Assembly (NCBI GenBank): GCA_012735245.1
Contig: JAAYHU010000001.1
Span: 1-49,345 of the forward strand
DNA from: Tissierellia bacterium
GTDB lineage: Bacteria; Bacillota; Clostridia; Tissierellales; Tissierellaceae
Length of the DNA: 49,345 nt
Reading direction: 5' to 3'
The notes under the pieces are model-generated. The model was given only the letters and a program-made list of their open reading frames with translations, had not been told where the DNA came from and searched no databases. Below, piece by piece: positions 36,571 through 44,858 of the stretch (position 1 is the first letter of the stretch; each line of letters opens with the position of its first letter). The translations under genes were made by a program, and so were the position numbers.

Positions 36571-37396
36571 TTGAAATTATTTGAATCAATTATATTAGGA
36601 ATCATTCAAGGAATTACAGAATTTTTACCTATAAGTAGCTCAGGCCATTTAGTATTACTACAAAATTTATTTGGAATCGAAGAAGGTAATATGTTTTTTA
36701 CTGTAATGCTTCACTTTGGTACTTTTATCTCAATAATTGTAGTTTATTTCAATGATATAATAAAAATAATAATGGAATTTATCAAACTTGTCTTCTCTAT
36801 TATAAAAGGAAATAAAGTGAAAAGTTTAAATAAACATCAAAAACTTGGACTTTTAATTATTTTAGGTTCTATTCCAACAGCGGCCATTGGATTATTGTTT
36901 CAAGACTTTTTTGAATCCCTATACTCATCTATTTTGCCAATAGGTTTTGCTTTTTTAATTACAGGCTGCTTACTTTGGTTTTCTGAAAAGAGGGCCTTTC
37001 AAAATAAAAATATAAGGAATATGTCCATCCTAGATGCTATTTTGATAGGTACTGCCCAAGGGATTGCCATAATACCTGGTATCTCTAGGTCAGGCTCTAC
37101 CATAGTAGCAGGTTTACTGAGAGGTTTAAATAAGCCCTTAGCTACTGAATATTCTTTTTTTGTTAGATTTACCTGTTACTTTTGGTGTTAGTTTATTAGG
37201 TATTATAGAAGTAATAAAAGCTGAAACTAAGGTATTAATTAATTTTCCCCTTTTAGTAGGTGTACTTATTTCTACCCTTGTAGGTATATTATCCATTAAA
37301 TTCTTAATCAATTTAATTAATAAAAATAAACTATATTACTTCTCCTATTACTTATGGATTATTGGAACAATTGTTATTTTAAGTAATATATTCTAG
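36571..37396 (+). pseudogene. uppP: Undecaprenyl-diphosphatase UppP (BacA), frameshifted in a T7 run
   Basis: Membrane phosphatase recycling the undecaprenyl carrier, with the family's GIIQGITEFLPISSSGH (residues about 8-24) and PGISRSGSTIVAGLLRGLN signatures. Start is TTG 36571 with AAAGGGGGAG 5 bases upstream. At 37155-37161 a run of seven T shifts the frame: the first frame runs on as FFVRFTCYFWC and stops at 37191, while the true C-terminal part continues in the next frame (LLDLPVTFGVSLLGIIEV) to 37396. With six T the protein would be 274 residues and read EYSFLLDLPVTFG, the normal family sequence. Because the enzyme is usually needed and the break is in a homopolymer, a sequence error is as likely as mutation or slippage. 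Confidence 0.85.
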
Positions 37397-37418
37397 TTTA
37401 GAAATAGAGGTGACTTCC

Positions 37419-39596
37419 TTGAAGAAAAACAAAACTAGCGACAATAAAAGAAAAAGAAAGAATCCAAATAGCGATAGAAATTTAAAAGATATTTATGGCA
37501 TTATAATTATTGCCTTTGGATTATTGTCCTTATTGAGCTTATTCAGCTCAAAGATGGGAATAATAGGTTCAATTTTAGCTGGTACTAGCTTTTCATTCAT
37601 GGGTTTTGGAGCTTATTTCTTTCCCTTAGTAATTATATTTGCTGGCATGATTTTTATCCTCAATAAGTTTAATTTTAAAGAGAAAAGGGTTGTACTAGCT
37701 ACTTTGCTAATTTTTATAAGTTTTTTAATATTTTTAGATGGAGTAATTCCAACAAGTTATAGCTTATTTGATAGGATTAAAAATTCAATTTCTTTAAGCA
37801 AAGTTGGTAAAGGTGGAGGAATTATTGGAAGTTTCTTTGGCTTTTTTTTCTACAAGCTGTTTGGCTCCATTGGCACGTATATAGTTTTAAGCTTTGTTAT
37901 AATTGTAAACCTATTAATTATTACAAATAAAAATATAAATGAGTTAATAGACAAAATCACTATTCCCATAAAAAAATTCTTTAATAGAACTAGCAAGCCA
38001 AATATAACAACTCCTACACCAGTTGACAATATAAAAGAAGATATTAATGTAATAGAATATAATAAGAGCCTTGACAAAACTAGTTTAAAAGAAATGAGAG
38101 TTAAAGATGAAAAAGCAAATATACATAATGAAATTAAGATGAATATCAGTAAAAGGACCGATACTTATGTTGCTCCTTCATTATCCTTGTTGAAATCACC
38201 TATTATCAACCAGGACACAAGTGATAAAAGGGTGATTTTAAATAACGCTAGAATTATTGAAGAGACAATGAGAAACTTTGGGATTGATGCTAAGATAATT
38301 GAAATCAATGTTGGCCCAACTATTACTTGTTATGAATTGCAACCTTCTCCAGGAGTTAAACTAAGTAGGATTGTTTCCTTATCTGACAATATTGCCTTAA
38401 GTTTAGCATCTTCAGATATTAGAATAGAGGCTCCTATTCCAGGAAAATCTGCCGTAGGAATTGAAGTTCCTAATAAGTTAAAAACCAATGTTTTGCTTAA
38501 GGAAATAATTTTATCAAAAGAGTATCAAGAGATAGGTTCAAACCTACCTCTTGCCTTAGGAAAAGATGTTTATGGTAATGTAGTAGTTTCTACTATAGAT
38601 AAAATGCCACACCTTTTAATTGCCGGGGCAACTGGCTCCGGAAAATCAGTATGTATAAATACAATTATTACAAGTATTATTTATAAATCCTCTCCTGAAG
38701 ATGTAAAATTATTATTAATAGATCCTAAAGTAGTAGAATTAAGTATTTATAACGGCATCCCCCATTTATTAATTCCAGTAGTTACAGATCCAAAAAAAGC
38801 TGCCTCTGCACTCAGCTGGGCCGTTGATGAAATGGAAAAAAGATACAAATTGTTTGCAGAAAATAGTGTAAGGGATGTTAATGCTTATAATACTAAGATG
38901 AAAAATAAGGAAGAACAACTTCCCAAAATTGTAGTTATCATAGATGAGCTGGCAGATTTGATGATGGTTGCTGCTCAAGAAATCGAGGATTATATTTGTA
39001 GATTAGCCCAAATGGCAAGGGCTGCAGGAATCCATTTAATAGTTGCAACTCAAAGACCTTCCGTTGATGTAATTACAGGAACCATAAAGGCCAACATTCC
39101 TTCTAGAATTTCCTTTGCCGTTTCTTCACAAGTAGACTCAAGAACAATTCTTGATATGTCAGGTGCTGAAAAACTTTTAGGAAATGGAGATATGCTTTTC
39201 TTCCCTTCATATTACTCAAAACCTGTAAGGGTCCAAGGGGCATATATATCTGATGAAGAAGTTGAAGCAATAGTAAAGTCAATTTCTGTTAAGGATGACA
39301 GCCAATATGATATGAATATTATAGAAAAATTAGAGAATCCTAAAGATGTTCTCTTTGATGGTGGTGATGAACTTTTACCAGAGGCTATATCCTTGGTTGT
39401 TGAGGAGGGACAAGCGTCTATTTCATTATTACAAAGAAGGCTGAAAATTGGTTATGCTAGAGCAGCCAGGATAATTGATGAAATGGAGGAAAGAGGTATA
39501 GTAGGGGGATATGAAGGCAGTAAACCAAGAAAGGTATTAATTACACCAGAGGAGTTGGAATCTTTATCTAGGAGTGATAATAGTGAATATAAATAA
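37419..39596 (+). CDS. spoIIIE: FtsK/SpoIIIE DNA translocase
   Basis: Septal DNA pump for chromosome segregation in sporulation and division. 725 residues: basic N-terminus, four membrane segments (about 20-165), a linker, then the motor: beta domain with IIEINVGPTITCYELQPSPGVKLS, Walker A HLLIAGATGSGKSVCIN, KLLLIDPKVVELS, and Walker B IVVIIDELADLMM, ending with a winged-helix gamma domain (SISLLQRRLKIGYARAARI and DEMEERGIVG). TTG 37419 is favoured because AGAGGTGA lies 7 bases upstream; GTG 37410 would be inside that site. The symbol follows position and sporulation context; ftsK is equally possible. Confidence 0.93.
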   Translation: MKKNKTSDNKRKRKNPNSDRNLKDIYGIIIIAFGLLSLLSLFSSKMGIIGSILAGTSFSFMGFGAYFFPLVIIFAGMIFILNKFNFKEKRVVLATLLIFISFLIFLDGVIPTSYSLFDRIKNSISLSKVGKGGGIIGSFFGFFFYKLFGSIGTYIVLSFVIIVNLLIITNKNINELIDKITIPIKKFFNRTSKPNITTPTPVDNIKEDINVIEYNKSLDKTSLKEMRVKDEKANIHNEIKMNISKRTDTYVAPSLSLLKSPIINQDTSDKRVILNNARIIEETMRNFGIDAKIIEINVGPTITCYELQPSPGVKLSRIVSLSDNIALSLASSDIRIEAPIPGKSAVGIEVPNKLKTNVLLKEIILSKEYQEIGSNLPLALGKDVYGNVVVSTIDKMPHLLIAGATGSGKSVCINTIITSIIYKSSPEDVKLLLIDPKVVELSIYNGIPHLLIPVVTDPKKAASALSWAVDEMEKRYKLFAENSVRDVNAYNTKMKNKEEQLPKIVVIIDELADLMMVAAQEIEDYICRLAQMARAAGIHLIVATQRPSVDVITGTIKANIPSRISFAVSSQVDSRTILDMSGAEKLLGNGDMLFFPSYYSKPVRVQGAYISDEEVEAIVKSISVKDDSQYDMNIIEKLENPKDVLFDGGDELLPEAISLVVEEGQASISLLQRRLKIGYARAARIIDEMEERGIVGGYEGSKPRKVLITPEELESLSRSDNSEYK

Positions 39597-40911
39597 AATT
39601 TCAATTGTTACCTTAGGATGTTCAAAAAACGAAATAGATTCTGAGTTAATGATGAGTATATTAAAAGATAGGAACTATACCATTACTAATTCCTTAAATG
39701 AATCAGATCTTATCATTGTCAATACCTGTGGATTTATAGATAAGGCAAAAGAAGAATCTATTGAGGCTATATGGGAAATGACCAGGTATAAAAAAACAGG
39801 CAATTGTAAATACCTAATATTGTCAGGTTGTCTTGCTGAAAGATACTCAAAGGAATTACTTGATGAAATACCTGAAGTTGACGGAATTATTGGAACCGGT
39901 AACATTAAAGATATTGCATCAATTATTGACAATCTAAATAAAAGCAAAGAAAGAATCACAAAAGTAGGCAATATAAATGAACAATACTTAGAAGGAATAA
40001 AAAGAATTAGTTTTAACCCTACTGAATATGTAAGAATATCAGAGGGATGCAATAATTACTGCACCTATTGTATTATTCCAAAATTAAGAGGAAAATATAG
40101 AAGTAGGCGCATGGATGATATCATCAAAGAAGTAAAATATTTAGCTGACAATGGAGTTAAAGAAGTTATTTTAATTGGCCAAAATACTTCTGATTATGGA
40201 ATTGACTTATATGGACAATATTGTTTAGATAAATTATTAGATAGATTAAATAATATAGATGGTATAAAATGGATAAGAATTTTATATTTATATCCTGATA
40301 ATTTTACCGATGATTTAATAAGGTCAATTAGAGATAATGAGAAAATTGTTAAATACGTAGATATACCTTTACAACATATTAACAATAAAATTTTAAAAAA
40401 GATGAATCGAAGAACTACAAGAGAAGACATAATATCCTTGATAAATAAGTTGAGAAAAGAAATTCCTGGTATAGTTATTAGAACAACCTTTATTGTAGGT
40501 TTCCCTGGAGAAACTGATGAAGACTTTAATGACTTAGTAGATTTTATAAAAGAAATTAAATTTGAAAAATTAGGTGTGTTTACCTATTCAAGAGAAGAAG
40601 GCACTCCTGCATATAATTTGCCTAAGCAAGTACCAGAAGAGGTCAAAGAATTTAGAAGAGATAGAATAATGGAAATACAAAGAGAAATTTCTGAAAAAAT
40701 CATGGCTGATAATGTGGGTAAAACAATTACAGTCCTAATAGAAGAAGAAATTGAAAAAAACACATATATAGGTAGATCATACATGGACAGTCCTGACATT
40801 GATGGCATAGTATATGTAAACAGCCGTACTAATCTAGAATTAGGTAGTTTTGTTAAAGTTAAAATTATAGATAGTTTAGAGTATGACTTAATTGGGGAGG
40901 TAATCCAATGA
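39583..40911 (+). CDS. rimO: Ribosomal protein S12 methylthiotransferase RimO
   Basis: Radical-SAM methylthiotransferase that modifies Asp of S12. 442 residues: N-terminal UPF0004 domain with VTLGCSKNEIDSELM and NTCGFIDKAKEESIEAI, radical-SAM motif SEGCNNYCTYCIIPKLRG (CxxxCxxC) at about residue 150, and a C-terminal TRAM domain (TITVLIEEEIEKN). GFI after NTC, and GCSKN, favour RimO over MiaB. GTG 39583 has GGAGTGAT upstream; the gene starts inside the 3' end of spoIIIE, overlapping by 14 bases, and its stop overlaps pgsA by 4. Confidence 0.94.
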   Translation: MNINKISIVTLGCSKNEIDSELMMSILKDRNYTITNSLNESDLIIVNTCGFIDKAKEESIEAIWEMTRYKKTGNCKYLILSGCLAERYSKELLDEIPEVDGIIGTGNIKDIASIIDNLNKSKERITKVGNINEQYLEGIKRISFNPTEYVRISEGCNNYCTYCIIPKLRGKYRSRRMDDIIKEVKYLADNGVKEVILIGQNTSDYGIDLYGQYCLDKLLDRLNNIDGIKWIRILYLYPDNFTDDLIRSIRDNEKIVKYVDIPLQHINNKILKKMNRRTTREDIISLINKLRKEIPGIVIRTTFIVGFPGETDEDFNDLVDFIKEIKFEKLGVFTYSREEGTPAYNLPKQVPEEVKEFRRDRIMEIQREISEKIMADNVGKTITVLIEEEIEKNTYIGRSYMDSPDIDGIVYVNSRTNLELGSFVKVKIIDSLEYDLIGEVIQ

Positions 40912-41453
40912 ATTTAGCCAATAAGATTACCATATTTAGAATTTTCCTTGTTCCTATATTTTTACTAGTATTATACTCTAATATAAAGTATAGTTCCTAT
41001 ATAGCAGCTTTTATATTTATTATTGCTTCATTGACTGACACCTTAGATGGATATATTGCTAGAAGTAAAAATATGATTACTAATTTTGGTAAATTTGTTG
41101 ACCCCTTAGCAGATAAAATATTAGTATCTGCTGCTCTGATTTCCTTAGTTGATTTAGGAAAAATTCCTGGCTGGATAGTAGTAATAGTTATTGCCAGGGA
41201 ATTTTCAATATCTGGATTTCGAATTATTGCTGCCTCTGAAGGTATAACCATAGCTGCTAGCCCCTTAGGGAAGATTAAAACCATTACCCAGCTAGCTGCT
41301 ATAATATTGCTACTGCTTAACAATTTCCCCTTTTATCTTATAAACCTGCCTCTTGATATGATTTTACTATATATATCATTATTTTTCACTGTTTTATCTG
41401 GAATAGATTATATTTATAAAAATAAATCAACCCTTAAAACAGGAATCAAATAA
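40908..41453 (+). CDS. pgsA: CDP-diacylglycerol-glycerol-3-phosphate 3-phosphatidyltransferase
   Basis: Makes phosphatidylglycerol phosphate from CDP-diacylglycerol, the product of CdsA. 181 residues, several membrane segments, with the CDP-alcohol phosphotransferase motif: TDTLDGYIARSKN followed by GKFVDPLADK (D-G-x2-A-R-x8-G-x3-D-x3-D), about residues 43-67. Overlaps rimO by 4 bases, with GGGGAGG upstream of the ATG. Confidence 0.95.
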   Translation: MNLANKITIFRIFLVPIFLLVLYSNIKYSSYIAAFIFIIASLTDTLDGYIARSKNMITNFGKFVDPLADKILVSAALISLVDLGKIPGWIVVIVIAREFSISGFRIIAASEGITIAASPLGKIKTITQLAAIILLLLNNFPFYLINLPLDMILLYISLFFTVLSGIDYIYKNKSTLKTGIK

Positions 41454-41466
41454 TGGGAGATGTAAA

Positions 41467-42696
41467 ATGAAAGCTGAAATAATAACTATTGGGACAGAAA
41501 TTACTACTGGAAGCATATTAAATACAAATAGTAAATACTTAGCATCAAAATTATTGGAATTAGGAATTGAAACTTACTACCACACTTCAGTAGATGATAA
41601 TGTAGAAAGGATCAAGGAAGTAATTGATATTTCTCTTAAGAGAGCAGATCTTATAGTCACTACCGGAGGATTAGGTCCTACACAAGACGATATAACAAAG
41701 GAGATTATCTCTGAAGCCTTAGGCTTAAAATTAATTGATGATGAAGACATATTAGAAATAATAAAGGAAAAATTCAACTCATTAAATAGAAAAATGTCAC
41801 TTAATAATCTAAAGCAAGCAAAAAAACCAGAAGGAAGTATTTTCTTAAATAACAATATTGGGACAGCTCCTGGAATTTTTATCAAAAGAGCTAATAAAAC
41901 TATTGTAATGCTACCTGGGCCTCCCATTGAAATGGAAACAATGTTTAATAATGAAGTCATCCCCTTAATCAAACAGGACTATTATATAATTAACAGATCT
42001 ATTAATGTTGTAGATATTGGCGAATCCCAATTAGAAATGGAATTAAGGGATTTAATAAATATTGATCCTGATATCAACATTGCAACCTTTCCTAAAGAAA
42101 GTGAAGTAGAAATAAAAATAATTGGAAAAAGTTATAATAGGGAGGATTTAGAGGATAAGGTAGAGTATTTTATTAAGATAATTGAAAATAGGTTCAGAGA
42201 TTATATTTATGGATACGATAACGTTCCCATAGAAGAAATAGTCTTCAAAATATTAAAGGAAAAAAATTATAAAATAGGTTTTGCTGAGTCCTGTACTGGA
42301 GGACTTATAAGTGGTCGGCTAAGTAGGATACCAGGTGCATCTCAAGTATTTGATAGGAGCATTATCACCTATAGTAATAAGTCGAAAATCCAAGAGTTAG
42401 GAGTAAATCCTTTAACCATAGACAAATTTGGGGTTGTCAGTGAAGAAACAGCTATAGAAATGGCTAAAGGCCTTCTCAATAGAGAGGATATAGACATTGC
42501 CCTGTCTATTACAGGCCTTGCTGGGCCTGAAGGTGGTACAGATGAAAAACCTATAGGCTTAGTATTTATGTGTATAGCTAATAGAAATAAGGCAATGCCT
42601 ATTAGATGTAATTTTATAGGAAATAGGGAAAACATACAGAATAAAGCGGTAACCAAAGCCTTCTCGGAACTAAGGAAATTTTTATTAAATTTATGA
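41467..42696 (+). CDS. cinA: CinA-family protein (nicotinamide-nucleotide amidase / competence-damage)
   Basis: 409 residues in two parts: an N-terminal MoaB/MogA-like domain (EIITIGTEITTGSILNTNSK, TTGGLGPTQDDITKEI, LPGPPIEMETMF), and a C-terminal CinA domain (FAESCTGGLISGRLSRIPGAS, SITGLAGPEGGTDEKPIGLV) with the nicotinamide-nucleotide amidase signature. Family members act on oxidised or damaged pyridine nucleotides. Commonly lies just upstream of recA, as here. GGGAGATGTAA precedes the ATG; the stop overlaps the recA -35. Confidence 0.94.
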   Translation: MKAEIITIGTEITTGSILNTNSKYLASKLLELGIETYYHTSVDDNVERIKEVIDISLKRADLIVTTGGLGPTQDDITKEIISEALGLKLIDDEDILEIIKEKFNSLNRKMSLNNLKQAKKPEGSIFLNNNIGTAPGIFIKRANKTIVMLPGPPIEMETMFNNEVIPLIKQDYYIINRSINVVDIGESQLEMELRDLINIDPDINIATFPKESEVEIKIIGKSYNREDLEDKVEYFIKIIENRFRDYIYGYDNVPIEEIVFKILKEKNYKIGFAESCTGGLISGRLSRIPGASQVFDRSIITYSNKSKIQELGVNPLTIDKFGVVSEETAIEMAKGLLNREDIDIALSITGLAGPEGGTDEKPIGLVFMCIANRNKAMPIRCNFIGNRENIQNKAVTKAFSELRKFLLNL

Positions 42697-42725
42697 TTGA
42701 CTAAAAGTATATTTTATTATATTAT
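42697..42725 (+). promoter_or_regulatory. recA promoter
   Basis: TTGACT (42697-42702) and TATTAT (42720-42725) are 17 bases apart, with the -35 next to the cinA stop. The LexA box begins 6 bases after the -10, over the expected transcription start. Confidence 0.7.
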
Positions 42726-42731
42726 ATATTT

Positions 42732-42743
42732 GAACGAATGTTC
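42732..42743 (+). promoter_or_regulatory. LexA (SOS) box of recA
   Basis: GAACGAATGTTC matches the Gram-positive LexA consensus core GAAC-RNRY-GTTC exactly; the outer left base is T rather than C, the right outer base is G. Placement overlapping the start site fits repression by LexA. lexA itself is not in the window. Confidence 0.88.
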
Positions 42744-42783
42744 GAATATGGAAAGGGGTGAATCCAGTAAAACTGGAGTTATT

Positions 42784-43830
42784 ATGGTTGATAATCTAGA
42801 AAAGAAAAAAGCTTTAGACTTAGCCATAAGTCAAATAGAAAAACAGTTTGGTAAAGGCTCTATTATGCGCCTTGGAGAGAATGCCAAATTAAATATTGAT
42901 GTGGTTCCTACTGGATCCTTGGATTTAGACATTGCCCTTGGCATTGGTGGCTTACCTAGGGGCAGGATAATAGAAGTATTTGGACCAGAATCATCTGGTA
43001 AAACTACTGTGTCTCTTCACGCTATTGCAGAAACACAAAAACTGGGTGGAATAGCTGCTTTCATTGATGCTGAGCACGCTTTAGACCCTTCCTATGCTGA
43101 GAAATTAGGCGTAGATATTGAGAACTTAATAATATCACAGCCAGATACTGGAGAACAAGCTCTGGAAATAACTGAAGCCTTAGTTAGAAGCGGTGCCGTA
43201 GATATAGTGGTAGTGGATTCTGTTGCTGCTTTGGTACCTAAGGCAGAAATAGAAGGGGAAATGGGCGATAGTCATATTGGACTTCAAGCTAGGCTAATGT
43301 CTCAAGCCCTAAGAAAATTAGCCGGTTCTATAAATAAATCAAAGACTATTGTGATTTTCATAAATCAATTAAGAGAAAAAGTTGGAGTCATGTTCGGAAA
43401 TCCTGAGACTACTACTGGGGGAAGAGCGTTAAAATTCTATGCAAGTATAAGATTGGATGTTCGAAGAGTTGACTCTATTAAACAAGGTGATGAGATAATT
43501 GGGAACAGGACTAGGGTAAAAGTTGTAAAAAATAAACTAGCTCCACCTTTTAAGCAAGCTGAATTTGATATTATGTATGGAACAGGTATCTCGAAGGAAG
43601 GAAATATTCTGGATGTGGGAGTCAGTGCCAATATAATTAACAAATCCGGGTCCTGGTACAGCTATGGTGAACATAGATTAGGTCAAGGTAGAGAAAATGC
43701 TAAAGATTTTTTAAGAGAAAATCCAACTATTACAAAAGAGATAGAAGACAAAATCCGTGCTAAGTTAGGATTAATTGAAGATACTGATAATTCAGAAGAA
43801 AAACAAGCTTCCAAAGAAGAAAAGAAATAG
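42784..43830 (+). CDS. recA: Recombinase RecA
   Basis: Strand-exchange protein and SOS co-protease. 348 residues: N-terminal helix ([20 protein letters not shown]), Walker [10 protein letters not shown] at residues 67-75, [12 protein letters not shown], the Walker B region [20 protein letters not shown], then the L2 region [18 protein letters not shown] and an acidic, Lys-rich tail. ATG 42784 with GGAG at 42775-42778 gives the family N-terminus; another in-frame ATG at 42748 would add 12 unusual residues. Under an SOS box upstream; no recX is seen. Confidence 0.97.
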   Translation: MVDNLEKKKALDLAISQIEKQFGKGSIMRLGENAKLNIDVVPTGSLDLDIALGIGGLPRGRIIEVFGPESSGKTTVSLHAIAETQKLGGIAAFIDAEHALDPSYAEKLGVDIENLIISQPDTGEQALEITEALVRSGAVDIVVVDSVAALVPKAEIEGEMGDSHIGLQARLMSQALRKLAGSINKSKTIVIFINQLREKVGVMFGNPETTTGGRALKFYASIRLDVRRVDSIKQGDEIIGNRTRVKVVKNKLAPPFKQAEFDIMYGTGISKEGNILDVGVSANIINKSGSWYSYGEHRLGQGRENAKDFLRENPTITKEIEDKIRAKLGLIEDTDNSEEKQASKEEKK

Positions 43831-43835
43831 AATAG

Positions 43836-43859
43836 ACCTCCTTTTAAGGAGGTTTATTT
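43836..43859 (+). terminator. Intrinsic terminator after recA
   Basis: ACCTCCTT (43836-43843) pairs with AAGGAGGT (43846-43853), followed by TTATTT. It ends just before the ribosome site of the metallophosphoesterase gene, so SOS control of recA may be only partly extended downstream. The right arm resembles a ribosome site, though it is 20 bases from the ATG. Confidence 0.75.
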
Positions 43860-43873
43860 GTGAGGTGCTGCAT

Positions 43874-44857
43874 ATGAAAATATTATTTTTCACCGATACC
43901 CATATTAGGGGGACAAATCCTAAAAATAGAAAGGATAGCTTTGTCGATACTGTTGAAAAAAAATTAATAGAGATAAGCGAAATTATTGAAAATTACAATA
44001 TAGACTTTGTTTTACATGGTGGAGATCTATTTGACAGGCCAGATATATCCATATCTATTGCCAGTAGATTTTCTTTAATACTAGACAAGATAAAAGTCCC
44101 CTTTTATCTTGTAAGCGGTAATCATGACGTATATGGCCATAATCCAAATACAATCAATAGGACTATGCTTGGTTTATTAGATATATTAGGAGTTATTAAG
44201 ATTATTAATGGGAATGAAAAAGTAATTCTTGAAAAAAACAATATAAAGGTTCAACTAACTGCTCAGCCCTACGTTTACGATATTGATTCGCCAGAAAACT
44301 TGGATTATTATATAGTTAAAGATGTTGATCCGGGCGTTAATTTCTCCATTCATATGGTTCATGGAATGTTGCTGGATAAACCTTTTATCAAAGGCGTTCC
44401 CTATACCCTAATTGATGATATCAAAGAAACCTTAGCAGATATTACCCTTTCAGGCCATTACCATGGAGGTTTTAAAACCATTAAAATAGGCAATAAATAT
44501 TTTATTAATCCAGGAAGTATGGTTAGAATATCCAACAGCCTCAAAGAAATTGAAAGAATGCCAAAGGTAATTTTGATTGAATTAGATAAGGGTATTGAAA
44601 TTAAAGAAATATATTTAAAATCTGCTTTACCTGGTAAGGAAGTATTAGATAGGTCTGAAATAGAAAAAAGCCTATTTAAAAATGAGAGGATAATGGAATT
44701 CAAACAAAGTATAGATGCTGCCTTAGACTTCGAAAAAATGGATATTAACGAAGTGTTAATTAAGGTGTCCAATGCTGAAGGAGTTGAAGATAAAGTAATC
44801 AAGGAAGCTTTAAGAAGGATTGCTAATACTCATATGAAAGGTATAAGTGGTGAATAG
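43874..44857 (+). CDS. SbcD/Mre11-like metallophosphoesterase (DNA repair exonuclease)
   Basis: Calcineurin-like phosphoesterase of 327 residues with all the metal-binding motifs in order: FTDTHIRG (D8, H10), HGGDLFDRPD near 47-56, SGNHDVYG near 81-88, HMVHGML near 160 and SGHYHGGF near 193-200. DNA-end-processing nucleases SbcD and Mre11 have this layout, but the protein is shorter than typical SbcD and lacks an evident large capping domain. The next three genes encode a divided SbcC/Rad50-like ATPase, which supports a nuclease subunit role. ATG 43874 follows GAGGTG. The earlier in-frame extension lies inside recA and is not used. Confidence 0.85.
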   Translation: MKILFFTDTHIRGTNPKNRKDSFVDTVEKKLIEISEIIENYNIDFVLHGGDLFDRPDISISIASRFSLILDKIKVPFYLVSGNHDVYGHNPNTINRTMLGLLDILGVIKIINGNEKVILEKNNIKVQLTAQPYVYDIDSPENLDYYIVKDVDPGVNFSIHMVHGMLLDKPFIKGVPYTLIDDIKETLADITLSGHYHGGFKTIKIGNKYFINPGSMVRISNSLKEIERMPKVILIELDKGIEIKEIYLKSALPGKEVLDRSEIEKSLFKNERIMEFKQSIDAALDFEKMDINEVLIKVSNAEGVEDKVIKEALRRIANTHMKGISGE

Positions 44858-44858
44858 T

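Noticed and set aside
42748-42783. Earlier recA start at ATG 42748
   Set aside because: It would add 12 residues unlike any usual RecA N-terminus; GGAG at 42775-42778 is well placed for ATG 42784.
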